Assembly: GCA_036785325.1 (NCBI GenBank)
Contig: JAXIVH010000039.1
Span: 2,358,616 to 2,422,615 of the forward strand
DNA from: Urophycis tenuis
Lineage: Eukaryota; Chordata; Actinopteri; Gadiformes; Phycidae
DNA length: 64,000 nucleotides
Reading direction: 5' to 3'
Shown here: piece by piece, positions 1-13,652 of the stretch
Layout of the letters: every line of letters begins with the position of its first letter
Numbering within the stretch: position 1 is the stretch's first letter
The notes under the pieces: model-generated
The model's input: only the letters and a program-made list of their open reading frames with translations
Databases searched by the model: none
Told to the model about the DNA's origin: nothing
Position numbers and translations under genes: made by a program

Positions 1-127
1 ACGGCCATTCTCACTCATTCATGTTCCTCTCCTCTCTTCTTCTCATCCTTTCTCGTCTTTCCTGTCCACGCTCCAATCGCTTCCTGTTTACCTCTTCTTC
101 ACCCCTTTATATAGTCCATTACTGGCT

Positions 128-179
128 TTCTCTCTCCCTCCCCCTCTCTCTCCATCTCTCTCCTCCCCCCCTCGCTCTC

Positions 180-227
<48 letters not shown>

Positions 228-345
228 CCCCCTCTCTGTCGATCTCTCTCCTCCCCCCTCCCCTCTCTGTCTCTCTCTCCCTCCCCCCCACTCTCTCTAT
301 CTCTCTCCTCCCCCCCCCTCTCTCTCTCCCCCTCTCTGTGCACAC
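128..345. repeat. CT-rich microsatellite block
   Basis: Long runs of CT/TC broken by C-rich stretches. The open frames through it are repeats of Ser-Leu or Arg-Glu and are not genes. A CA/ACAC-rich stretch follows at about 366-420. The rest of 1-760 shows no coding sequence that I can recognise. Confidence 0.95.
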
Positions 346-771
346 TCATGCACATATACATATATGGACACACACACACTCACACATACATGTGTGCACA
401 CATACATATAGAAACACACACAGTGTACAGGATAGGATTAGCAGAGACAGTGTTTCATACAGACACTGATTGTTCGAGACAACCTTTTTAAAACCTTCCC
501 CTTGTTCAATCTCCTGTTTTCTGTTTTCATCAAATATCCTACACTGATGGTTATAACTAATAACTCTATTCATATGAATAAGCAATCTGCCCTTGTAAAC
601 TGTTATAATACATACATCACAGTGGCCTGACGTTCAATATTCAATTATATATCAAGTTTAATCAATTTATGCCGACAACAAATATGCCCTTGAGCTAGAC
701 TGCCCCCTTGTGGTGAATTACTGACCGCACAGCATTTGCTTTCCCCCCACTCACACCTCTTCACGTTTTCA

Positions 772-841
772 ACCCCAGTGTCCTAATGGAGGCACTGGCC
801 TCCTAAGCCAAGGATTGTGGGTTTGATCCCCGTCTGGGGGA
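772..841 (+). pseudogene. tRNA-Arg(CCT)-like relic or SINE head
   Basis: The stretch resembles a tRNA-Arg with anticodon CCT at 802-804 in a seven-base loop (800-806). The acceptor arms CCCCAG (773-778) and CTGGGG (834-839) pair, and a B-box-like GGTTTGATCCC lies in the T arm. The D arm appears to have lost about three bases, one anticodon-stem pair is mismatched, and the first acceptor pair is A-G, so it is probably not a working tRNA. It could be the head of a tRNA-derived SINE whose body runs into the following 100-200 bases. Confidence 0.55.
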
Positions 842-1145
842 TTCGTGATGTTTTCTTAATGGTCCAGCAGTCGTTTTCCCATGAAGCTGTAGAAATGGAC
901 AACCCATTAGAAAAGAATCTGCCCAGATAAGAAGTGACATTTCCTCCACAACACCCACACGTCTGTCTCCATCGCCCCCCTGCACAGAACACCACGGTCC
1001 TCAGAAGATAAAACGTCCTCGGTACACACTGAGCCATGAGCCTTGAATATGTGATCAGTTCAGTGAGGCTCAGCGGTCCTTCATGTTGATGTCACGGTGA
1101 ACGTGGTGCGTGCAGTCCGGTGACGTGTGGCTGTCGTGTCCTCAG

Positions 1146-3770
<2,625 letters not shown>

Positions 3771-4130
3771 CTGGCCAGGGAGGCGGGGGCCGCCCCCACC
3801 AGGGGGCGCTGGAAGCTGGCTGGAACTGAAGTCCCTGGAGACCCGGAACACACTTTTGATTTCGTCCTCTGGTCGCTGTCTGCTGAGCCAACACTGCTGT
3901 GACTGTGGAACAGACGACGTGGTAGATGGACCAGCATGCCTGGACTTACAGGGGAAGCTGCGGTGGTTTCTAAGGACCCAAAGCGTTGTTCTGCTGGGTC
4001 TCTGTCATACAAAGACTTGATGAACAAGCCGCTGATGTTGGGAATGAGCCCCTGTTGGGAAGGGACTGGCCCACACACAGCACTGGACCCTACCGCGTCA
4101 CCTTAACAACAACCCTCCCCATCTCTGATG

Positions 4131-4191
4131 CTAGCTACGATAGCAGGCTAGCATAGCATGCTAGCGTAGCAGGCTAGCGTAGCAGGCTAGC
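4131..4191. repeat. Short palindromic GCTAGC tandem repeat
   Basis: A roughly 14-base unit containing GCTAGC and TAGCAG is repeated about four times. Because GCTAGC is self-complementary the stretch could fold on itself. Confidence 0.7.
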
Positions 4192-5667
4192 CATTGCCAC
4201 CGGCCCCCATACAGCAGCGCTACCAAACCGTGAAAGACTGAAGGATTCCGACAGAGGTAACGTTATCGTCCTTGTACGGATAAAGATCTGTTAGGATCCA
4301 GTGGATTTGAAGAAGGGAAAAACACACACATATACACACACACACACAACTCACCCACACTCACCCCCCCCAACCCACCTAAGTGAGATCAGTGTTTAAC
4401 GTGTTGTTGTGCGGCCCTCCGAAGGGTTTTAAGTAGGATGACGACACTAAGAGAAAAGGGAGATTTGGTTGTGGGTTAAAATATATTGTGTTGTTTTTCT
4501 GCCAAATGTTAAACATTTTTTTGCACAAGATTATTTTTATTATTGAGCTATATTACTTACATTGTTCTATTTTCTTTGACAGTTGGGATATAAATATTTG
4601 ATTGGAGTGCCGGTTTACTCCTGATTACTTTAATTTTCCTGTCAAATGTTCACTGCCCTTGGGAGATTATTTATTATAGTTCATATTTATTATTTTAAAA
4701 AATACAAAACGTCAAACATCTACCTATCGTGCTGAGATTGACTATTGGGTGAATTGGGTAAATCACAGGTGTTCACTTCCTAATCTGTCCAGCAGAGGGT
4801 GGAAAAGCCACGTTTGGCGCCACAGAGTGCATCTAGCAGTACTTCTAAAAAGTACTGCTAGATGTGCTAGATGTTGAAATTGTCACCACGTACATCAAAG
4901 ATTGTGGGTTTTGCTGTTACCATATCACATGTGGAAGTATTACATATCATAACAATTTAACCGGGAAAATTCCAACAATGCATCTCTGTTGTCCTAGTCG
5001 TATTGACATCCAGTTGCTAGCCAACGTGTTTACATCAGTTGTGTTTACAGCATTTTATTTGTTTTAAGATGTTATTTACATTTTTAATTCCAGGTTATAT
5101 GAGAAGTAAGATCAACAAGGTTGTGGTACCAAAATGCCAAATGTTACATTGATTTATAATTCTATATTTTTGTTTTGTTTTTGTTTTTTTGGGAGATTTG
5201 TTAATTTTATAAAAGTATGTTTGGTGTCCAAATGTTGGTGTTATGGAGGGATAAAAAACAGGGCTGAATGTTGATGCTTTCTCCCTGACATTAGAGGGGA
5301 GGACGCAGTGGGAGGCTGTTTGCAGGTGAAAGTTAATAGATACAGTAGGAACATCTAGTGCCTGTGCAATGATAGAGTACTTGAATGTGTGGTTTGTTGA
5401 ACAAAGGGTTTGAAGACGTGGCCAACCGTGGGCCCAGAGGTCCTGAATAGCTATGTGTATGGTACAGCTATGTGTCTGCTGATACGTCTACCACATGCAT
5501 ACGTTTCCATGGTTCCCGTGTTGGTACGATGTGTGCGTGTGTGTATGCATGTGCGTATCTGTGTGTGTGTGAGAGAGTGTGAGAGAGGCCATGGATGAAA
5601 AGCTTCTGTTGTTTTTTTAATTGAACTCACTGTCTCTGTGGCGTTTCTTTGCATCATGGTAAAGTGC

Positions 5668-5673
5668 AATAAA
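5668..5673 (+). promoter_or_regulatory. Polyadenylation signal AATAAA, probably for fam20c
   Basis: An exact AATAAA is followed within about 25 bases by GT-containing sequence suitable for cleavage. It is the first strong candidate at the end of the gene-like region. Confidence 0.45.
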
Positions 5674-5734
5674 ACGAAATGTACAGAACAGTCTGATGTA
5701 TGTGTCAACTTCCTGTGAATACAGACAAGGTGCT

Positions 5735-5837
5735 GGGTTAGTTTGGGTTAGGGTTAGTATAGGTTAGGGTTAGGGTTAGTATGGGTTAGGGTTAGTATGG
5801 GTTAGGGTTAGTTTGGGTTAGGGTTAGTATGTGTTAG
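5735..5837. repeat. Interstitial telomere-like repeat tract
   Basis: Degenerate copies of GGGTTA (TTAGGG register) alternate with GTATGGGTTA and GTTTGGGTTA variants for about 100 bases. It is too degenerate for a true telomere and sits beyond the fam20c 3' end. Confidence 0.9.
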
Positions 5838-6606
5838 AGCCAATTAACACGCTTGGCATAAATATGAAGTGATCTGTGGTGCCTGGGGTGCTACCCGGAA
5901 GCTTATACAGTTTTTGACCACTCACGTCACACGGCACACACACGCACTCACACTCGCTCTCGATCGCTTGAAAATACACACACATTACCACAGGAACATC
6001 ACACCGCTGCCCAGTGATATGGAAGACTAAATGAAAAATAAATGCAACCAATGGTTTTGAAATCAATTATGACTTGGACTTTCATTAATCAAAAGAGGTA
6101 AAAGCGCGTCGATTACTCTACCCGTGAATCAGCACCTCAGGGGCTTAAAAGCTTGGGCTTAGCCTCTACATTTCAAATCAAAAACGTTTTGCTTGGTGGA
6201 GTTTGGAGACGTGTTTTTGTGGACGTGATTGGAGACGTGTTTCCACACTTTGGTGACGGCGACGAGGAGCGGCTTGCAGACTGCGGCTCAACTGGTCATC
6301 AGCTGATCAGGACGGCGACGAGGAGGCTGCTTGGCTGCAGCCGCCGCTCACCTGCTGCACATGGCGCCAGGGAGGAGCGACACACCGAGGGACGTTGCGG
6401 AGCTGCAGCCGACTGAGCCACATCAGCTGCTCATCGGAGAGGAGGTAAGGTAGCGCTAACACCTGTTTACATGGCCATCTCGTTGTCGATTGTGTGCACA
6501 CATAAACTACGGGCGCATAATTCCAATGCATTGGTCGCTGAAACAATAAACTTTTCGACGGTCGGTTTATTGCGGTCCGTTGACTGTCGGACCTAATAAA
6601 TACAAA
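5838..6606. other. No recognised gene; GC-richer block near 6240-6420
   Basis: The phrase GACGGCGACGAGGAG occurs twice, near 6255 and 6311, giving a small internal duplication. Nothing else is recognisable. Confidence 0.4.
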
Positions 6607-6795
6607 ATGTCAGTTGCGAGCGAGCCATCTGCTGGCAAAGCGGACACTGGGGCCAGCAGTGGTGAAACACCAGGCAGCAAGCGTGTTGTCAAACTTTCCG
6701 TTAAAGCACTTGCTGATAAAGTGGAAAAATTACAAGCTGGTAGAAAATCGAAGCTAAATAAGACTCAAGGTTTAAGAAAAACTGAAAAAGGTTGA
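6607..6795 (+). CDS. Small hypothetical ORF, lysine-rich, possibly a retroelement gag fragment
   Basis: An ATG at 6607 opens a 62-residue frame ending at TGA 6793-6795. The C-terminal half has a charged helical look (VKALADKVEKLQ followed by many Lys), which loosely resembles N-terminal pieces of fish retroelement gag-like proteins. I see no zinc knuckle, protease or reverse transcriptase next to it. It may equally be chance. Most ORFs in the AT-rich flanks lack any domain signature; this one stands out only by composition. Confidence 0.25.
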   Translation: MSVASEPSAGKADTGASSGETPGSKRVVKLSVKALADKVEKLQAGRKSKLNKTQGLRKTEKG

Positions 6796-7235
6796 ATGGA
6801 AACTGGTTGAGACTCCCTGGATCATCATTCTCTGTTCATTTTCTTTCCAACTAAATATAGTGAATCTGCCAAGGCGAATCCAAAGGATACATGAGAACAA
6901 CAATCCGGGTACTTTCCGCTTTTTTGACACATCCGGGCATTTTTAGGTTAAACTACCCGGAAATATTTGAATGGGGGTCTATGAGAATTTCAGTGCAGTT
7001 TCTGAATGTGACGCTCACAAATGTAAGGTCGCATTTTGTATTTTGTTTGTTTTATGTTGAAAATATGAATTCTGTGAAAGAAATGTTAACATGTGCCAAA
7101 ATGGTCAATTATCGCCTCTTGGTAAGAGCAAAGCCTGTTTATATGATACACTATCATGTTACCAGCAGGAGGCAGTGTGGCGCTTTGCTTCTCCTCTGGG
7201 ACTCACCTTGCGCACGAACTCTGGTTTATTTCCTC

Positions 7236-7306
7236 ATTCTGCTGAGCGAAGCTACATGGACAAGACGCAACGGTCGCCTTTCTCATTCTTTCTCATGTTT
7301 TACAGG
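7236..7306 (+). repeat. 71-bp direct repeat, left copy
   Basis: This copy matches 12248-12318 with only a few differences. It starts ATTCTGCTGAGCGAAGC and ends in a pyrimidine tract plus TTTTACAGG, which looks like a splice acceptor. The sequences on either side of the two copies do not match, so they are not simple target duplications of the pogo element between them. Nothing else is recognisable in 6796-7600. Confidence 0.8.
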
Positions 7307-7597
7307 TTGGTGGTGTTTTAAAACGTATATAACTACATACACTTGTTGCTATACATGTAAACGAAATGCTAGATCGATTTTGTAAGTAGTATTGAATATG
7401 TTTTAATGCTTTTCTGAATAAGTGGCAAATATGCAGTTTCCAGGTTTGTCGCGTGTGGCCCAAGATGGCGCCGCTGTATATTTTTTTTGTTGTGACCAAA
7501 CCACGTTGAAGTTTCTAGCTCCAGCACATTTTATGTTTAGTTAAAGATTATACTTTGGTACAGTATTTTGTTACCCGTGTAAATAAATTAAATGTTA

Positions 7598-7646
<49 letters not shown>

Positions 7647-7653
7647 GAGAGCC

Positions 7654-7685
7654 GGGTCGAATGAAACACGGGACGAATGAAACAC
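7654..7685 (+). repeat. Tandem pair of terminal iterons of the pogo element
   Basis: GGGTCGAATGAAACAC is followed at once by GGGACGAATGAAACAC. Related copies occur at 8009-8024 (direct), 8026-8040 (inverted), 11671-11685 and 11691-11707 (inverted), 11716-11732 (direct) and 11886-11902 (inverted). This arrangement suggests transposase-binding sites. Confidence 0.75.
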
Positions 7686-8214
7686 AGCTATTTCCTCGAA
7701 AACCACGCACATCCGACGCATCAAATTTCGTCAGCACGTTCAGCACGCAAGATTTACCAATCCCGGGAAAGCTCGTGTCATGACGCCATACCAATTCAAA
7801 GTTATTCCCGCAAATCTGTTTTTGAGTCCGGTAAGTATTATCTTACGTGCGGTAATTTTTTGTAATTACAAGTTGTGTTTATTGTTTCATGCAATAATAA
7901 TATGACTATACAACAGATGAATTATTACTTAAATACGTCCTAAAATGTGCAATGTCAGAGTTTTGAGGTTAAGAGGCAAAATAGCTTTAAGTGTCAGTAG
8001 TCGCTGTCGGGACGATTGAAACACCTGTTTCAAACGTCCCGCACGTCTCAATGCGTAAAAGCGGTCGCATTGTGTGCTCAATACCTATATACAGCACCGA
8101 ATTAATACATGTTTTGCAATGAATAACAAGTGCTTTTCTATTAATAACATATATTTTTAATGAATCAAATGTGTATCACATGAATTTACAGATTATAACA
8201 CCAGAGAAAGAGTA

Positions 8215-10730
8215 ATGCCTCGCGTCAGAAGGAGAACCACCTCCCGTGGGCTGGTTCCTGCAGAGGTTTATGCCAGGGCCTGCTTTGAAGTGGAGCAGGG
8301 GAGCTCAGTCAGGCAGGCGGCGTTGGCAAACAAGATCAGCCAAGATCAGCCACGTCACCCTGTCTCGATATGTGAAGAGGAGGGCAGAGAAGCTAGGCTT
8401 CCAGGCTATAACCCCCATAATAGGGTTTTCTCTGACGAGCAGGAGGGAAAATTCAGGGCCTACCTGAAACGGGCAGCCGCTATTTATTATGGGCTGACCC
8501 CTAAGGAGGTCAGTGTTGAGAAAAGGGCAACATAGGTCTTAGGATACATACAAATGACAATAAATAAATACATAAACATGAATAAATATGTGAATAAATA
8601 AATAAATAAATATATGAATAAATAACACACACACACAATAATTTCATTAAAAAAATGTTGCAGGTTAGGAAATTTGCCTACGAGCTGGCAGTCCGTTTCA
8701 AGTGTCCCTTCGCGGCATCCTGGGCAACGAAGACTATGGCCGGCAAGGATTGGTTTACCTCCTTCTTGGAGCGTAGTGGCAGCCTCTCCCTCCAGCGTCC
8801 AGAAGGCACCAGCACCCAACGGCTGTCAAGCTTTAACAAGCATAACGTGGATGCTTTTTTTTTTTTTATTTGAGGATGGTGCTGGACAGGCACCAGTTCC
8901 AGGCCAAAGACATCTGGAACATGGACGAAACTGGTATTTGATAACACATGAACAGAACTGTATAAATATAAAACTATATACACATAACTACATATATAAA
9001 TAGAAACTATGATTAAAACTATGCTAACACAACTATTTACATAAACAGACACACAACAAAAGTTCATAGTAAGGAAAATGAATGTCTTTGACAGGGGTGA
9101 CCACTGTTCAGGTGCCAGACCGCATCGTGGCCCAGATGGGCCAGAAGCAGGTTGGCTCGGTGACCTCAGCAGAGAGGGGGACCCTGGTCACCGTTGCCCT
9201 GGCAGGCAATGCACAGGGCCACATTGTTCCGCCATTTTTCATCTTCCCCCGGAAGCGTTTTAAGGAGCACTTCCTCAGGGGTGGTCCCGTTGGCTGCGCA
9301 GGCACTGGCAACGCCAGTGGCTGGATGAAGGAGCCAGACTTCTTGATGTACCTGGCCCATTTTGTCCAGCACACCAGAGTGTCCAAGGAGTCGAAGCTCC
9401 TCCTCCTGCTGGACAACCATCCAGCACATGTGTCCCTAGCAGCCGTTGATTTCTGCCGGGCCAATGGCATCGTGCTGCTGTCCTTCCCACCCCACTGCAC
9501 GCATCGCATGCAGCCTTTGGACATAAGTGTCTTTGGCCCCCTAAAGGGGTACGTGAATGCAGCAGCAGACACCTGGATGCGAAGCCATCCAGGGTCTCAG
9601 GTCACAATTTATTATGTGCCCTCCATTGTGGCTGCCGCGCTACCGGAGGCAGCAACTGTGAAGAACATCACCTCCGGGTTCTCCACGCCAGGGATCTGGC
9701 CCTTCAAGCCCTCCGCCTTCGAAGTGAAGGACTTTGATGGGTCATACGCCACAGCCCGTCCTCCTCCCCAGGCTTTGAGTAATGACGTCAGCGACACTCC
9801 AGGTTAGTTCATAATAAATAAATAGTCCAATAAATAAATAAATACATAAATACATACATAAATTAATTAATAAATAAATAAATAGTCCCATAAATAAATA
9901 AAACAAACTCCCATTTTTTTTTTTTTTTTAAATGTGTCCTTTAGCAGGCGTGGACGAGCCCGGACAAGCTGCCGAGCCTCAGGAAGCTGCCCGGCCCGAG
10001 GAAGATGCCCTGGTGCAGTTCAGCCCGGAGCTCGTTCGGCCTTTCCCTAAGTCTGGGCCTAGAAACCTTTCTAAAAGAAGAGGGGAAAAAGAGGCAAGTG
10101 GACTTGCATCTCATATCTTGTCTGACCGTCCTTTGTTTACAGTCACGTAAACAGTAATTCAATTAACATTACAATGTCCAATTTAATGTTTTCAGGAAAA
10201 CCGCAATACTAACAGACACTCCGGTGAGGGCAGCTTTGGAGGCGGAAAAAAAGCAGACCGCAGAGCAGGGTCGCCCAGTAGCAAAGCGTCCCTCCTCTCG
10301 GGCTGCCAAGAAGAGGCTTTTCTCGCCTGGTCCTGCTGCCGCCGCCCTTTCTGGAGTCGCCCCTGGTGCCACGTCATTTGCCTCCGCCACCTGGCCCTCT
10401 GGAGACCCCACCACATTTTTGGCCATGTCAGCACAGGAGTCTGCCACCATCACCTGGCCCTCTGATACAGTCCCCACCACCTTAGGTTGTGCAGCTCCGG
10501 ATGCAGCCGAGTATGCCACCATTGCTGCCTGCCCCTCCACTGCTCCAACTGCTGGAGGTGTTGGGCCTACCATGTCAGCTGAGGATGTCAGCTGCCTGGT
10601 GTGCGGGGAGCTTTTCAGCACCTCAATGCCAGGGGAACAGTGGGTGAGATGCGTGTTCTGTAATCAGTGGTCGCATGAGGCGTGCACTGAAGGGGGTGAG
10701 CACTACCTGTGTCACCTGTGTGATGATTAA
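8215..10730 (+). pseudogene. pogo-type DDE_1 transposase with PHD-like finger, frame damaged
   Basis: Likely exons are 8215-8508 (psq-like helix-turn-helix, then SDEQE and GLTPKE), 8664-8933 (CENP-B-like HTH, ending in MDETG), 9095-9802 (DDE core), about 9945-10093, and 10196-10730. The catalytic Asp residues are visible in NMDETG (8924), LLLLDNHPAH and MQPLDISVFGP. The last exon ends in a Cys/His cluster (CLVC, CVFC, WSHEAC, CHLC) typical of a PHD-type zinc finger. AATAAA follows the stop. Defects: a 10-bp tandem duplication at 8332-8351 shifts frame, a second shift follows near 8390, and a T13 run (8855-8867) breaks exon 2 before the first Asp. The junction after exon 4 does not resolve cleanly with a standard GT donor. 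Family activity would be cut-and-paste into TA. Confidence 0.8.
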
Positions 10731-11690
10731 ATAAAAGAAAATGATTAAATAAAATTATAATTTAGTTTTCTTTACTGTCCACATGTCTTTACTAGTTTGC
10801 AGTGGAAATACTGTAAAATCACAGTACATGTTCACTTGACATTGTCGACTAAATAACTATTAGCCCTGGGTAAGGCCATCTATTTAATATAGGCCTACAC
10901 TGCTCGACACTGTTGAGTGGGAGCTGTGCGATTACATTTTGCAGGGAGACTATTTCTCGTCCATCATTGTAAAGCATCCAAAGTTACAATGGTTACCTAA
11001 AATTATTTTGACAATAATAATATAATTTAGTGGACATGCACCCCTAAAAACTGCTTGGTATAAGCTTTAGGCTCGCCTACTACACCCTACACCATAGCTC
11101 GCCGATTTAGCATTTTCTCCATCCATTACGCTCCATCAGCCAGAGTTCAATCTTAAGTCAAAGTTCTGCTTAATATACTATTTCAACATAATGCAGATGT
11201 AATTCTGCAGATTATTGTAATATTTATCAGATAAAACAAGTTTAGCCACTTAACTATCGACAGAGACTCAGGATGCGTCCGTGCACTTGGCTGTTCACCA
11301 CCGAAAGGAACAAAATGCGCATGGTGCGCTTGGATAAAGGTCAGCTGTGTTTTCCGGTTGTTCCTTCCGGCCGTTGATCCGGATTTGTTTGCAAAATAAA
11401 TAACAGGATGTTCAACTGTGAATCCCTCAACATGACTTACATGGAAATAAATAAATTAAATGAAAATGTAGTCGTCGAACTCTTATATAAAAAAAAGAAA
11501 GGTGAGTTTAATCGAAATGCGCGTCTCGACATTGACGCACGGGATAAAAAACATGTTTTGACCTATTTATATTTTGAGAAATTAGCTGACATTTTAGCAA
11601 TGACAAGTACACTAGTATTCAATATACACTAGTATACACTAGTAGTCAATGGTTTCTGTTTACAATATGATGTTTCATTCGTCCCGCATA

Positions 11691-11732
11691 TGTGTTTCAA
11701 ACGCCCCTACTAGGCGGGGCGTTTGAAACACA
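11691..11732. repeat. Near-perfect hairpin inside the pogo right end
   Basis: TGTGTTTCAAACGCCCC and its complement GGGGCGTTTGAAACACA face each other across an eight-base loop. The arms are two inverted iterons. Confidence 0.8.
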
Positions 11733-12247
11733 TGACAACTTACGTTCAAAGTTAAAAAACAGCACTATCATTCAACATATGTATTAAATTACACTGGTAA
11801 CTAAGAGAATAGACATGAGTTGTTGATCACATGATAAAATGATTTGTATCTGTACCAGCATCTTTGAAAAAGACATTTAACTGAAGTGTTTCAATCGTCC
11901 CGGCTCTCCCCTATATTGTAAGCAGTTAAGATGGTTACACTGTGCAAGTCTTCAGCTCATGCATTTCTTCTGAACCAATTCCGTTATTAAGAGCAATATG
12001 CTAGTTTCTTGTTATTTGCACTATGAATATGTGAGGACCAATACATTTTATATGTTAGGGTACTGTTTTCAGAAGTGATAAACTAAATCGTAGCTCAGTT
12101 AATTGACTGAATGAGGATATATTAAGGCAGTTGTATACTGAACTCTTGTGTTATAACTATCCTATATGTATTTTGGTTTTGGTTTTGATCTTGTGGATGT
12201 TGTGATAAAAGAGAAAAAGAAAGATATTTTGCAGATTGGTTAATAAA

Positions 12248-12318
12248 ATTCTGCTGAGCGAAGCTACATGGAATAGACGCAACGGTCGCCTGTCTCATTC
12301 TTTCTCCTGTTTTACAGG
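12248..12318 (+). repeat. 71-bp direct repeat, right copy
   Basis: Partner of 7236-7306. It is preceded by AATAAA. The rest of 11914-12480 is AT-rich without recognised features. Confidence 0.8.
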
Positions 12319-12499
12319 AGACCTTATCTGTTTACGGGTACTCTGCTTGGGACCTGTAACATGAACTTTACCCAAGTATTATATATAGGTATTTATACCG
12401 ATCTAATGCTATGGCCAGCCAGCAGACCAGTTATACCAACTCTCTTCCAAGTCCTGACCGGTGTCACTATTTAGAAAAACTTTAATTAATCGGGAATGT

Positions 12500-13652
12500 C
12501 AGATGTCCCCTCACGCTGGAATCTGGTCTCTGGGCGAACAACCCAAACGAATGGTCAGAGGTGGACTACGGGGACATATGGAACTACCGGAGTCTCCAGG
12601 TAAGGTACACTTTGTTTGGTTTGCCCCTTTGGTAGTCTAGTATATCCACATCGTCATACTGTCTAGCTAACAGTAAGCTAACATGCAGGAGTGGGAGGAT
12701 CGCATCAGTACCCAAACTTGCCCAATATTTACTGTTTTTTTTTCATGGAGGGATTTACACACCAGGGCTGATGAAAAAATTACAAAAGCCTGGAAGCCCA
12801 CAAGTTTTTCACCAGTGGCTGGGTGGACGTGGTGCTCCATTATAAGCCATCACCGGGAGACATAACAATATTCAAGACCAGAGTCAAGCCCTCCTGGAGG
12901 GTCACAGACAAGCCACATAACACCTGGGTGGCAGCTAACAGTGATGGGGCTGTTAAAGTGGCCCACTGTGACTGCATGGCAGGGTAATCTGATCACAAAG
13001 CATTACATTCTTTAGAGAAGATATTTCACATTTTCATTAGCGCCATTCTGCGAATGATCATCTGTCTCTTTTGACTTAAACTCTATCTTGTCATGTTTTT
13101 GTTTCTAGTGTATAGTTTTGTCTTAATCTAAGCCCATATCTACAGCACTGTTTCAGGTGTAAAGCGTGATACAACATATCATTGTTTTCTCCTATTTAAT
13201 GAAAGAGTAAATAGCCGTTATTGTTTCCTATTTGATTTTAGACTTGGAGAAAGCTGTTCACATGTTGCAGCACTTCTTTTTAAGTTGGAGGCCTCTGTCC
13301 GCCTACGATAACCAGTACGGCCCCGACCAGCATTGCTTGTACCTGGAACACAGTCTGCACTAAGAAGGTTGATGCAGCCATGGTAAAAGACATTAAGTTC
13401 TATTCTGACAGTGCCAAAAGGAAGAGGAACGTCAGAGAAAAAAGGAGGCCAGTTCCGAAAGCGAAAGAACACCATGAACAGGAATTCCTTAGCATGTTAT
13501 TTGCCACTGTAGAGATGCTAGGAGGTCTCAGTACATTTGATGGCTTTGCAGATGACTACAGACCAAAGCCATGGTTTCAGAGTCTTTCAGAGTTTACTGA
13601 TGAACAAGTGCAAGAAATAGAGGAGCAGACCAAGGGCCAGGCCGAATGTGCA
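12500..13652 (+). pseudogene. SWIM zinc-finger protein fragment, frameshifted
   Basis: Three exon-like blocks read as one protein. Block A (about 12500-12599, GT donor at 12600) encodes NPNEWSEVDYGDI. Block B (about 12750-12983) reads GIYTPGLMK, then after a shift in an A run KSLEAHKFFTSGWVD and on to CDCMAG. Block C (13242-13652) opens LGESCSHVAALLFKLEA. Joining B to C in phase gives CDC, seven residues, CSH: the CxCx7CxH SWIM zinc-binding signature. Block C then needs another frameshift to continue into the Lys-rich tail (KDIKFYSDSAKRKR). Similar SWIM proteins in fish are often uncharacterised and sometimes carry a YqaJ-type nuclease; no nuclease part is visible here. Host gene relic or transposon passenger cannot be settled. 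Confidence 0.6.

Larger units (their letters stand above)
3771..5690 (+). other. fam20c 3' untranslated region (inferred extent)
   Basis: No coding sequence is recognisable between the fam20c stop codon and a canonical AATAAA at 5668. The stretch is AT-rich in its second half, with many T runs, as in vertebrate 3'UTRs. It contains a block of GCTAGC-based repeats (4131-4191) and CA-rich runs near 4321-4350. The extent is inferred from the poly(A) signal alone. Confidence 0.5.
7644..11911 (+). mobile_element. Complete pogo-type DNA transposon, 4268 bp, TA target duplication
   Basis: The left end GGGGAGAGCCGGG at 7644 is the inverted complement of the right end at 11899-11911. Similarity extends about 26 bases with two mismatches. 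TA dinucleotides flank both ends (7642-7643, 11912-11913), as expected for the Tc1/mariner superfamily. It carries one multi-exon transposase gene of the DDE_1 (pogo/jerky) family with a C-terminal PHD-like finger. The motif GGGACGAWTGAAACAC recurs at both ends and just inside. The left end abuts an (AT)n tract (7602-7643). Within the element 10740-11640 holds no recognisable gene; an open frame at 11408-11632 has no known features. Confidence 0.85.

Noticed and set aside
21..491. Long ORFs on both strands through the CT/GA-rich start
   Set aside because: They are translations of a microsatellite (Ser-Leu or Arg-Glu repeats).
7236..12318. The 71-bp direct repeats as LTRs of one retrotransposon
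   Set aside because: Similarity stops abruptly on both sides, and there is no primer-binding site, polypurine tract or pol gene between them other than the pogo gene.
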